Source: Ruminococcaceae bacterium UBA3903 (GTDB lineage: Bacteria; Bacillota; Clostridia; Oscillospirales; Acutalibacteraceae). From it: 64,000 nucleotides of DNA. The DNA lies in contig DGFJ01000016.1 of the NCBI GenBank assembly GCA_002391625.1, positions 434 to 64,433 of the forward strand, given 5' to 3'. The stretch's first letter is position 1. Every line of letters starts with the position of its first letter. A program made the position numbers and the translations under genes. Positions 41,009 to 49,349 of the stretch are shown here, piece by piece. The notes under the pieces were generated by a model, which saw only the letters and a list, made by a program, of their open reading frames with translations, searched no databases and was not told the origin of the DNA.

Positions 41009-42940
41009 ATGGCAGTTTTAAATGTTCGTAACCTAAATATGACCTTCGTTGAAAGAACATTGTTTGATGATGTTAATTTTGACGTAGAAGAAAAGGACAA
41101 AATTGGATTGGTTGGTGCCAACGGCGTTGGTAAAACAACCATTTTTAAAATATTAACAGGAATATTGGAACCCACCGCAGGTGATATTTTTAAAAGTAAG
41201 GATACAGTTATGGGGTATATGGAACAGCATGCCTGTAAAGACCCTACACGAAGCATTTATCAGGAGCTGTTAGGTGTGTTTAAAAGCCTAATGGATATAG
41301 AAAAACAATTGGAACAGATTGCAAAAGCTATAGAGGTCGAAAAATCCTCGGAAAATCTGGACAAGCTTATTGCCACACAAATGAGGCTGCATGATGATTT
41401 TGAACGCAGCGGAGGCTTGACGTATAAAAGCCGTACACGCTCGGCGTTAATTGGTTTGGGCTTTGATGAAAAGGATTTTTCCATGGAAGCTGGTAAGCTA
41501 AGCGGAGGTCAGCTGTCAAAGCTGTCACTAGCAAAGCTGCTTTTGTGCGGTGCTAACCTTCTGTTGCTGGATGAACCTACCAACCATTTAGATATTCAGT
41601 CGGTAGAGTGGCTGGAAGCCTTTATAAAGGATTTTAGGGGTGCAGTGCTTATTGTTTCTCATGATAGATACTTTTTAGATGCTGTAACAAATAAAACCAT
41701 TGAGCTGGAACATAAAAAAACTACCTGCTACAAGGGTGGGTACTCTTTATTTTTGGAGAAAAAAGAAAAAATAAATCAGGATTTACAGCACAAATACGAA
41801 AACGACATTAAGGAAATAAAGCGTATAGAGGGCATTGTTGAACAGCAAAAGCGTTGGGGACGCACACGTAATTTTATAACTGCCGCCAGCAAGCAAAAAC
41901 AGGCTGACAGGCTAAAGGAGGATTTGGTTACCCCTGACAGTGAGCTGGATAGTATTCATTTTAGGTTTGAGCCTAAACGTGTTAGCGGTAATGATGTGCT
42001 TTATATGGAAAACCTAAATAAGAGCTTTGAAAATAAACATATATTTACAGGGGTAAATATGGATATTAAGCGTGGTGAACGTGTATTTATCCTAGGCTCA
42101 AACGGATGTGGAAAAACCACGCTGTTTAAAATATTAATGAACAGGCTTTCCTGTGACAGCGGTGTAATCAACTACGGTTCAAATGTGGATGTGGGTTATT
42201 TTGATCAGGTACAGGCTAATTTGGATTTGAACAAGACGGCTATAGATGAGGTGTGGGACGCCTTTCCCCATATGACTCAGACACAGGTGCGTACTGCCTT
42301 AGGCTCTTTTTTGTTTAAAGGGGACGAGGTCTTTAAGGAGCAAGGTACTTTAAGCGGCGGTGAACGTGCCAGAATAGCTCTGCTAAAGCTAATGCTGCAA
42401 GGCTCTAACCTTTTGCTGCTGGATGAGCCTACAAATCATCTGGACACATGGTCTAGGGAAGCGTTGGAGGATACTCTAAAGGAGTATGATGGCACATTGC
42501 TGATAATTTCCCATGACAGATATTTTATCAATAAATTAGCAGATAGAATTTTGTATTTGAATGAAGATGGCATCACGGAGTATTTGGGAAATTACGACTA
42601 TTATTCAGAACGAATAAAAAATATACAACAGGCTAAAGACGTTTTAACGCTGCAAGGGGAAGAAAAGCCAAAGGTAAATGAATATAAACAAAGAAAGGAA
42701 CAGCAGGCGTATATTAGAAAGCTAAAAAATCATCTGCAAAAATGTGAGGACGAGATAGAGCGTTTAGACGGTGAAATACAGGTGGTACAGGAAAAGCTTT
42801 CATCACAAAATATAACTGCTGACTATGAAAAATTAATGACGCATACCTCTAAGCTGGAACAGCTGCAAAAACAACAGGATGAGGCATATGCTATGTGGAC
42901 GCAGCTGGACGAGGAGCTAAAGTCTGCTGACGAAACCTAG
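41009..42940 (+). CDS. ABC-F family ATPase
   Basis: A 643-residue soluble tandem ABC protein. Domain 1 (about 1-245) has Walker A Gly-Ala-Asn-Gly-Val-Gly-Lys-Thr, signature Leu-Ser-Gly-Gly-Gln and Walker B Leu-Leu-Leu-Asp-Glu-Pro-Thr-Asn-His-Leu-Asp. The P-site linker (~245-310) is followed by domain 2 (~325-540) with Gly-Ser-Asn-Gly-Cys-Gly-Lys-Thr and Leu-Ser-Gly-Gly-Glu-Arg. A C-terminal coiled coil (~560-640) completes the ABC-F layout. There are no membrane segments. These proteins act on the ribosome, as translation factors or in antibiotic protection; which applies is not clear. An AAAGGG site lies upstream and a strong terminator downstream. Confidence 0.92.
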   Translation: MAVLNVRNLNMTFVERTLFDDVNFDVEEKDKIGLVGANGVGKTTIFKILTGILEPTAGDIFKSKDTVMGYMEQHACKDPTRSIYQELLGVFKSLMDIEKQLEQIAKAIEVEKSSENLDKLIATQMRLHDDFERSGGLTYKSRTRSALIGLGFDEKDFSMEAGKLSGGQLSKLSLAKLLLCGANLLLLDEPTNHLDIQSVEWLEAFIKDFRGAVLIVSHDRYFLDAVTNKTIELEHKKTTCYKGGYSLFLEKKEKINQDLQHKYENDIKEIKRIEGIVEQQKRWGRTRNFITAASKQKQADRLKEDLVTPDSELDSIHFRFEPKRVSGNDVLYMENLNKSFENKHIFTGVNMDIKRGERVFILGSNGCGKTTLFKILMNRLSCDSGVINYGSNVDVGYFDQVQANLDLNKTAIDEVWDAFPHMTQTQVRTALGSFLFKGDEVFKEQGTLSGGERARIALLKLMLQGSNLLLLDEPTNHLDTWSREALEDTLKEYDGTLLIISHDRYFINKLADRILYLNEDGITEYLGNYDYYSERIKNIQQAKDVLTLQGEEKPKVNEYKQRKEQQAYIRKLKNHLQKCEDEIERLDGEIQVVQEKLSSQNITADYEKLMTHTSKLEQLQKQQDEAYAMWTQLDEELKSADET

Positions 42941-42960
42941 CCTTATCTATAAAATATAAT

Positions 42961-43003
42961 AAAAAGCAAGCAGTCCGGTAAGCACGGGCTGCTTGCTTTT
43001 TAT
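42961..43003 (+). terminator. Rho-independent terminator after the ABC-F gene
   Basis: AAAAAGCAAGCAGTCC pairs with GGGCTGCTTGCTTTTT, a near-perfect 16-bp stem ending in a T-run. Confidence 0.9.
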
Positions 43004-43107
43004 TATTCAGAATATTAGGGTTTATTTTGTTATGGCGGTGGTGTATAATTGTCTAAATATAAACTATAATCATGTGAAGGCTAAAAAGTGTAAAGGGGGT
43101 GCAGAAG

Positions 43108-44385
43108 ATGAATAGATGGTACAAGCTTGACAATGCCGCTAAGATATTTCCATCAGTAACAAGCACAAAAAATTCTTCTGTATACAGGGTATCGGCTTTA
43201 TTAAATGAGGATGTTGATAGGGATATTCTGCAAAAAGCTGTAGAGCATGTGTATGATAGATACCCCATGATGTTTGTTAGACTACGCAGGGGTGTATTTT
43301 GGAATTATTTTGATAGTAATATTAACAAGTTTATTGTAGAGGAAGAAAAGGATTACCCATGCAGTGACATTAATCCTAGAAATAATAATGGTTATATGAT
43401 TAAGGTGCTTTATTATAAACGAAAAATTTCCGTTGAGCTGTTTCATTCGTTAACAGATGGCGGCGGAGCGCTAGAGCTTTTAAAGTCTGTGCTGTACTAT
43501 TATTTGTATTTTTGTGGTAAACCAGTAGACGACGAAAACAGGATTACTCTAATTACTCCACCTGTATCACCAGCTGACATTGAGGACGGCTTTTTACATT
43601 ACTATAATCATCATGCAATGAAAACCGATGCACAGGACAAAGCCTATACTATTAAGGGCAACCTTTTTGAGTGCTATGGTGTAAACGTTATTTCTGGTAC
43701 TATGTCAGCCACTGACATTAACAATGCTGCTAAATCCTACGGGACAACAATTACTGGGTACGTTACATCAGCGTTAATATATTCTATTTATCATTCTCGA
43801 CAAAAATATGAAAATAATAATAGCCCCATTGTGGTTACAATACCTGTTAATCTGCGAAAAGCGTTTCCCTCCAAAACCCTGCGAAACTTTTTTGCCACAG
43901 CTAACGTGGGTACTGTGCTGACACCTGCTATGACCTTTCAAGAGGTTGTTGACACAGTTTCCAATGAGATTAAAAGGCAAACGAAAAGGGAGTACCTAGA
44001 GGGCTTAATAGCCAACAACGTAAAAATAGAAAAAAACTTCGCTGCTAAAATTGTGCCATTGTTTATTAAAAATATTTTTATGCCTATGGGCTTTGCGGTG
44101 TGGGGTGAAAACAAAAAAACTATTACAGTATCTAACCTTGGCAATGTTTTACTGCCAGAGTCTATGAAGCCATACGTTAAGGGAATAGAGGTGGATTTGT
44201 ATCCAACGCAGAAAAGCCCTGTTAACTGTGGCATATGTTCAGTGAACAATAATTTGGCTATTACATTTGTGCGTACAATAGAGGAAACAGACGTTATCAG
44301 ATATTTTTACTCCTTTTTGGCAGAAAATGATAATTTGGAAATTACAATTCAAACTAATGATTGGGGGCAACATAATGAAATGTAA
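43108..44385 (+). CDS. Alcohol-acetyltransferase/condensation-type acyltransferase
   Basis: A 425-residue protein of the CoA-dependent acyltransferase superfamily (condensation-domain fold). The catalytic motif His-Ser-Leu-Thr-Asp-Gly-Gly-Gly (His-x-x-x-Asp-Gly) is at ~114-121. The second-half stretch Ile-Pro-Val-Asn-Leu-Arg ... Leu-Arg-Asn-Phe is also family-like. The ATG at 43108 follows AAAGGGGG at nine bases. It overlaps the next gene by 11 bp, so the trio 43108-46002 is one operon with a zinc-ribbon membrane protein and an alpha/beta hydrolase. This three-gene arrangement recurs in Firmicutes to my knowledge, suggesting acyl transfer coupled to an esterase. Substrates are unknown. Confidence 0.82.
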   Translation: MNRWYKLDNAAKIFPSVTSTKNSSVYRVSALLNEDVDRDILQKAVEHVYDRYPMMFVRLRRGVFWNYFDSNINKFIVEEEKDYPCSDINPRNNNGYMIKVLYYKRKISVELFHSLTDGGGALELLKSVLYYYLYFCGKPVDDENRITLITPPVSPADIEDGFLHYYNHHAMKTDAQDKAYTIKGNLFECYGVNVISGTMSATDINNAAKSYGTTITGYVTSALIYSIYHSRQKYENNNSPIVVTIPVNLRKAFPSKTLRNFFATANVGTVLTPAMTFQEVVDTVSNEIKRQTKREYLEGLIANNVKIEKNFAAKIVPLFIKNIFMPMGFAVWGENKKTITVSNLGNVLLPESMKPYVKGIEVDLYPTQKSPVNCGICSVNNNLAITFVRTIEETDVIRYFYSFLAENDNLEITIQTNDWGQHNEM

Positions 44386-45046
44386 AAATTGCCACGTTAA
44401 TATAGCGGATGGATTGGAAAAATGTCCTTTATGTAAAAAGGTTGTGGGTAAAAGTGACGCAAGGCTTTTGGAATATCCCAGCTATAAAGAAATCGAAGAT
44501 AAGGTCAGCAGACATATTTTAAGGAAGCTGCTGCTTTTTCTGTCTATTGTAGGCGGTGTGGTATCAGTATTTATTAATATATTTACCTTTTCAGAGCAGC
44601 CTATGCTATGGTCGCTTATAGTGGTGGTGGCTTGGTTTGCCTTGTGGCTTAGCGTTGTGGTGCTGTCGTCGAAGCAGATAAACGCAGCTGGTAAGGCCAT
44701 TGATATGTATGGTATTATATCTGTGCTAATGGTGGTGGTGGACAGCTGTACGGGCTTTAACAAATGGTCAACAACATATGTAATACCGTTTTTATCCATT
44801 GGGTTAACCTTGTTAATTACAATTATCACAATTACAAAAAAATCTAGATTTATCGAGTATTTTGGGTATTTGCTAACTACGTTTTTTGTTAGCCTAACAC
44901 CGCTTATACTTATAATTTTCCCATTATCGAACACTATTTGGACAAGCCTAGTTTCAATTGTTTATTCATTGCTTACCACCGTTGGACTAATTATTTTTTC
45001 CGACAAGGACTTTAAGGCAGAAATTAAAAAACGATTCCACCTGTAA
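44375..45046 (+). CDS. Zinc-ribbon membrane protein (DUF6320-like)
   Basis: A 223-residue protein. It begins with a Cys-x-x-Cys ... Cys-x-x-Cys zinc ribbon (Met-Lys-Cys-Lys-Asn-Cys and Cys-Pro-Leu-Cys-Lys-Lys, residues 3-20). About five or six membrane helices follow from ~52 to 210. The start lies inside the end of the acyltransferase gene, with a GGGGG site upstream, so the two are translationally coupled. It resembles the DUF6320 proteins that accompany such acyltransferases. It may hold the two enzymes at the membrane, but this is inference. Confidence 0.78.
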   Translation: MKCKNCHVNIADGLEKCPLCKKVVGKSDARLLEYPSYKEIEDKVSRHILRKLLLFLSIVGGVVSVFINIFTFSEQPMLWSLIVVVAWFALWLSVVVLSSKQINAAGKAIDMYGIISVLMVVVDSCTGFNKWSTTYVIPFLSIGLTLLITIITITKKSRFIEYFGYLLTTFFVSLTPLILIIFPLSNTIWTSLVSIVYSLLTTVGLIIFSDKDFKAEIKKRFHL

Positions 45047-45105
45047 AACGGCTGTTGCTTTGCACTGCTTAATCAGATATAAATGCAATACAAAGGAGCT
45101 AAATC

Positions 45106-46002
45106 ATGAGAGATAAATTTATAGAGCGAGTAACCAAGCTGTTAGAAGCAGGTTCAGAGTTAAATTACCTAACGGATATACCACCCGACAGCGGTGAAAT
45201 TATAGAGAACATATCATATATAGATGATGGAAAAGATGCACATAAGCTGGATATTATCTATCCAATGGAAAAAAGTGATAAATATCCTTTTATTATAAAC
45301 ATACACGGCGGTGGTTTTGCGGTTAATACAAAGGATAGGATATACAGAAATTACGCCATGCGTTTAGCAGGGGATAGGTATGCCGTGGTGAATATAAATT
45401 TTAGATTGTCAAACGAGATTAATTTTCCTACACAAATGACAGATGTACTGGCTGTGATTAACTTTATTGAAAATAACAGCGAAAAATACTCCTTGGACAA
45501 AGGTAATATGTTTTTATGTGGGGATTCATCGGGTGCTTATATGGCGGCTATGGCAGAATGTATCTTAACAAACCCTGTGTTGTCAGATTATTATAATTTC
45601 ACAACCGCTATGACCTGTAGAGCGTTGGCGGTGAACTGTGGAATTTTTGATTTTTCCACGTTTATGGGCAGAGATGTACATTTTCCTCTTAGGAAGGAAA
45701 TAGTGCTGCAATTATTTGGAGATAAAAATTACAAGGAATTAGATGTGTATAAATATTCATCTGTTTTGAAATATATTACAAAGGATTTTTGTCCTACCTA
45801 CATTATGGATACACAGATACAGTCATTTGAGGCGGAGGCATTACGTTTAGAAAAAGCTTTAATTGATAAGCTTATACCGTATAAACTGCATATATTTCAT
45901 AAAAAAGAAAAGCTGCTCCACGTTTTTAATATATCAGGAAAGTACGAACAGAGTGCAGCAGTGCTAAAGGAAACCTTTGAGTTTTTTGCAGGCTATGTTT
46001 AA
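45106..46002 (+). CDS. Alpha/beta-hydrolase fold esterase
   Basis: A 298-residue hydrolase of the hormone-sensitive-lipase type. It has the oxyanion-hole motif His-Gly-Gly-Gly (~66-69) and the nucleophile elbow Gly-Asp-Ser-Ser-Gly-Ala (~139-144). A later Asp (in Met-Asp-Thr-Gln) and His (Leu-Leu-His-Val-Phe) complete the likely triad. No signal peptide, so it is cytosolic. It is the third gene of the acyltransferase operon, where it could remove or trim acyl or ester groups made by the first enzyme. AAAGGAG lies upstream. Confidence 0.88.
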   Translation: MRDKFIERVTKLLEAGSELNYLTDIPPDSGEIIENISYIDDGKDAHKLDIIYPMEKSDKYPFIINIHGGGFAVNTKDRIYRNYAMRLAGDRYAVVNINFRLSNEINFPTQMTDVLAVINFIENNSEKYSLDKGNMFLCGDSSGAYMAAMAECILTNPVLSDYYNFTTAMTCRALAVNCGIFDFSTFMGRDVHFPLRKEIVLQLFGDKNYKELDVYKYSSVLKYITKDFCPTYIMDTQIQSFEAEALRLEKALIDKLIPYKLHIFHKKEKLLHVFNISGKYEQSAAVLKETFEFFAGYV

Positions 46003-46075
46003 TGCTACTATAACCCAGACGTAAATATAAGAAGAAGGAAAGGTAAGGGCTTTTGAATAGCGGATACATAAAACT

Positions 46076-46175
46076 GTGGGACACAAAGGTTAGGTCTATT
46101 ATGCTGTAATCATTTGATTACCCCAACAAGAAGCCTGCTTCCCCTAGCGTTAGCCTAGGCGGTGAAGCTGTGTCA
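46076..46175. repeat. 100-bp dispersed repeat, copy B
   Basis: Full-length relative of 10578-10677 in the same orientation. The hairpin core here is CCTAG-CGTTAGC-CTAGG. The loop sequence CGTTAGC is the same in both copies while flanking stem bases differ, as might be expected of a structured RNA or hairpin element. Confidence 0.65.
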
Positions 46176-46206
46176 TGACCTTATGAATTATTATTACTAT
46201 AAAGGC

Positions 46207-46249
46207 ACACCCCGTACTACACAGATAAAGATAGTGTAGTACGGGGTGT
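46207..46249. terminator. Bidirectional hairpin between convergent genes
   Basis: ACACCCCGTACTACAC (46207-46222) pairs perfectly with GTGTAGTACGGGGTGT (46234-46249). T-runs are weak. Likely terminator for the esterase operon and the DUF2079 gene. Confidence 0.65.
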
Positions 46250-46284
46250 TAATGTATATCGGCTGACACCTAAAGGGAGCAGTG

Positions 46285-48159
46285 CTATTTTAGTTTGTAT
46301 AATTGCATTGCTCCGGCACTGCCTATAAGCTGGTAGCTGTCACCCATAAAGGTTTTTAGGTTATCGGCGTTAGATGCTATATTTCCAGAGCTTACCAGAT
46401 AATACTCTGTTTTTTGGGCTGAACCATAGTAGTTAGGGTACATATATAAATCTGTAAAATTGTACATATAAGGGATATAGTTATTGTCAGCTGTTACAGA
46501 GGCATCCTTTGGTACGGTAGCAATTAAATCGTTATACGCTGCCACTGTTGTTTTATTGGCATTTTGGGCGTTTGTATAGGTTCTAACTCTAGGGTAGAAT
46601 AAAGAGAATGACATAATAAAGCACATGGCACAGGACATTAACACAACGGTATGCCTGTTTCTGCGGGACAGACCCTGTACCGTCATTATAGCCATGAAAA
46701 TTAACAACGCTGCTACACCAAAGGTGTACTGATAGTTAATGTCGTATTGATATTGCCAGTTAGACATTAGGTCTACAACCAGCATAGGTACTAACAGTAA
46801 TAGGATAGCTTTCTTTTCGCCCATAAATGGAGCAAAGGCAAGTGGCAGGAACATCCAAATCATAAAGGCAATTTTGTCGGCTGTAAATATTTGAGAAATA
46901 AAGTAGCCAAGGTTAAAGAAGCAGGTTTTCGCAACAGCCAAAAATCCAGCTTCACCTGCTGGTATATAGTTATCCAGTCTGTTTATCATAATACCATCAC
47001 CTAAGGCCGCTACCATATTGGTGGCAAAGGCAAAGTATATAATGCTGACAGCAAACAAAATGCCACCCTTTATAAATTGCTTTCTGCCTAGGATAATGTA
47101 CAGGGCGATAGCCATTATGTATATGGCGGCATCCTCCTTAACCATTAGGGTCAGCACAGCAAACACAAACAGCATTCTGGTGTTTTTACTAATCACAAAG
47201 TAAAGAGTCCACAGTATTAGTACTGTTAGAAATTTGTTTTCGTGAAAGTCGTACAAGCAGCCGTTTGATAAGCTGGGAAAGAACAGATAAATAAATGTAA
47301 AGGCAATTGTGATGTTAGTTGATAGGTTTAATTTTTTACAAAGTAAAACCACAGCGAACACACCAGCAGCTACAAATAATGCCTGTAGCACCAATAAGGT
47401 TTCTGGACGGGGTACTATCATATACAACGGCAGCAGCAGGTAGTAAATAGGTGAGAAATGTACACCAAAGTGTGACATTAGGGTGTTGCGTTCTACCGTG
47501 GTGTTTGGTAAACCTGTGGTACGCATATTTTCAAACATTTGTGCGAATATACCAAAGTCAAAGTTGTAGGTCATATAGGCATGGTAGCGGGCTATACAAG
47601 CAAGGGAAACCGTTACGGTAAACAATAAGGCACCTAGTACAGCAATAATCCATAAGGATTTTTTTGGCAGCCGCAGCTTGGTAAAGCCTATTTTGTCGTC
47701 CTTGGCTACCCATGCGACCACTAGGAACATTACAAAGCCTATGCCTATATTAAAATAAATTTGTGATGGGTTGTTATAAGCCAGAATAGCACCAAAGGCC
47801 ACAGCGGACGCTAAGAGCGTGCTGGGAATTACTTGCTTTGCCTTGGTTATAACAGATAAGGCTAATTGTCCGGCAAATACCACCACCATACAGATAATAA
47901 AGCTTATGGGGGATAATGCAGACAAAAATGTTAAGTCAGTGTATGCGGCAGCCGTAGTTATCAGCGAAATAAAGCTGGCAGTGCAAAAGCTGGCACAGAA
48001 GGCTGCTATTATGTAGTCAAATGGTAAAAAGTCAAGAAATTTGTGCATATCATTTTTAAAATTTGACGGTTGCTTTTTATTAATTTTGTTGCTTGTGGCT
48101 TGGGAATCCTGTTCTGTCCCGCCCTTTTGGGTGACAGCTTTGTTTGTGGCTTGTCCCAT
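46285..48159 (-). CDS. DUF2079-family polytopic membrane protein
   Basis: A 624-residue membrane protein with about 12-13 hydrophobic segments after a ~45-residue charged cytosolic N-terminus. It shows the DUF2079 pattern Tyr-Asn-Phe-Asp-Phe-Gly-Ile-Phe-Ala-Gln-Met-Phe-Glu-Asn and, shortly after, Ser-His-Phe-Gly-Val-His-Phe-Ser-Pro with Leu-Leu-Pro-Leu-Tyr. The Asp and His residues resemble the first-loop acidic and His sites of GT-C mannosyltransferase-like enzymes. The start at 48159 has AAGGAG upstream and is preferred over 48195. It may transfer sugars from lipid carriers, but no glycan genes adjoin. Confidence 0.82.
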   Translation of the reverse strand: MGQATNKAVTQKGGTEQDSQATSNKINKKQPSNFKNDMHKFLDFLPFDYIIAAFCASFCTASFISLITTAAAYTDLTFLSALSPISFIICMVVVFAGQLALSVITKAKQVIPSTLLASAVAFGAILAYNNPSQIYFNIGIGFVMFLVVAWVAKDDKIGFTKLRLPKKSLWIIAVLGALLFTVTVSLACIARYHAYMTYNFDFGIFAQMFENMRTTGLPNTTVERNTLMSHFGVHFSPIYYLLLPLYMIVPRPETLLVLQALFVAAGVFAVVLLCKKLNLSTNITIAFTFIYLFFPSLSNGCLYDFHENKFLTVLILWTLYFVISKNTRMLFVFAVLTLMVKEDAAIYIMAIALYIILGRKQFIKGGILFAVSIIYFAFATNMVAALGDGIMINRLDNYIPAGEAGFLAVAKTCFFNLGYFISQIFTADKIAFMIWMFLPLAFAPFMGEKKAILLLLVPMLVVDLMSNWQYQYDINYQYTFGVAALLIFMAIMTVQGLSRRNRHTVVLMSCAMCFIMSFSLFYPRVRTYTNAQNANKTTVAAYNDLIATVPKDASVTADNNYIPYMYNFTDLYMYPNYYGSAQKTEYYLVSSGNIASNADNLKTFMGDSYQLIGSAGAMQLYKLK

Positions 48160-48405
48160 ATTTTCACGCTCCTTTTCAATGTAATAATAATACATTATGA
48201 AACGTTACTTTGCAACATTATTGTAAGGTGAAATTTACAAAATCAGCTTAATTATATTTGCAGGGGTCGTGTTAATTGTAACAACATCATACTATTAAAC
48301 AAAATATAATATAAAATTATGTAAATTTTGATATATAAACTTTACTATGTTTTTAGGCTGTGATAAAATAATATAATAAAATAAATATTGAAAGGTCTGT
48401 TTTTA

Positions 48406-48744
48406 ATGGATTGTATTTTTTGTAAAATAGTTGATGGCTCTATTCCTTCTAAAAAGGTTTATGAGGATGACCAAATTGTGTGCTTTTATGATTTAGAACC
48501 ACAGGCACCTGTCCATGCTCTTATTATACCAAAGGCTCATATTGCCTGTGTTGATGACATAAATGAAAGCAATAGCTCGGTTGTGGCTCATATCTTTGAA
48601 AAAGCCCCTGAGATTGCAAAATCATTAGGGCTGGAAAATGGCTATCGTTTGGTTTCTAACTGTGGTGCAGATGCAGGACAAACCGTATTTCACCTGCATT
48701 TTCATTTACTGGGAGGAAAAAAGCTAAACACCAATATGGCTTAA
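48406..48744 (+). CDS. HIT-family nucleotide-binding protein (Hint-like)
   Basis: A 112-residue histidine-triad protein. It begins Met-Asp-Cys-Ile-Phe-Cys-Lys-Ile and ends with the triad His-Leu-His-Phe-His-Leu-Leu-Gly-Gly (~98-106). It contains Ala-Pro-Val-His-Ala-Leu-Ile-Ile-Pro-Lys near residue 40-50. Such proteins hydrolyse adenosine phosphoramidates. The ATG at 48406 gives the normal family N-terminus and has AAAGG upstream; an in-frame TTG at 48388 adds six atypical residues. Confidence 0.93.
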   Translation: MDCIFCKIVDGSIPSKKVYEDDQIVCFYDLEPQAPVHALIIPKAHIACVDDINESNSSVVAHIFEKAPEIAKSLGLENGYRLVSNCGADAGQTVFHLHFHLLGGKKLNTNMA

Positions 48745-48784
48745 GTGCTATAAAATTTATATTGAGGAAGCTGGGAGCGGAAAA

Positions 48785-49321
48785 ATGAATACACATAAAA
48801 TGACAATAGCGGGTATTACCCGTGAATTACCAATATGTGCTGTGAATGAGCATATAAGTATAGCTGCATTTATTATGTTTGGCGATGTTGAGGTAACAAA
48901 GGCGGCAGCCACAGCGTTAATAAAAAAATGCCCCCCTCATGATATTGTTATTACAGCAGAGGCTAAGGGGATACCCCTGTGCTACGAGGTGGCCGCACAG
49001 GGCTGTAACGAGTATGTAGTAGCTCGAAAATCTCAAAAGCTATATATGCCAAATCCTTTTGTATATAAGTATAGGTCAATTACCACCGCACAGGAGCAAA
49101 CCCTGTACCTGTCACAGGCAGACGCTGTTAAGCTAAAGGGCAGACGTGTGTTAGTAGTTGATGATGTTATTAGTACGGGTGAATCCTTGTTGGCTATGGA
49201 GGAGCTGGTTAAAAAAGCAGGCGGCAATATAGTTGGTAAGGCTGCTGTTTTGGCTGAGGGCAATGCCGCTAAACGTAATGATATTATATTTTTAGAGCCG
49301 TTGCCTGTTTTTGAAAAGTAA
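48785..49321 (+). CDS. Adenine/xanthine phosphoribosyltransferase-like protein
   Basis: A 178-residue type I phosphoribosyltransferase. The PRPP-binding loop Val-Leu-Val-Val-Asp-Asp-Val-Ile-Ser-Thr-Gly-Glu-Ser lies at ~120-132. An upstream Thr-Ala-Glu-Ala-Lys-Gly-Ile-Pro and Ala-Arg-Lys-Ser segment (~60-80) is the pattern of the Apt/Xpt group. It links PRPP with a purine base or acts as a salvage or regulatory PRTase; base specificity cannot be read. It sits between the HIT gene and comEC with short gaps, and GGGAGCGG precedes the ATG. Confidence 0.85.
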   Translation: MNTHKMTIAGITRELPICAVNEHISIAAFIMFGDVEVTKAAATALIKKCPPHDIVITAEAKGIPLCYEVAAQGCNEYVVARKSQKLYMPNPFVYKYRSITTAQEQTLYLSQADAVKLKGRRVLVVDDVISTGESLLAMEELVKKAGGNIVGKAAVLAEGNAAKRNDIIFLEPLPVFEK

Positions 49322-49349
49322 AATACAATATTCTAATGGCGGTGATTGG

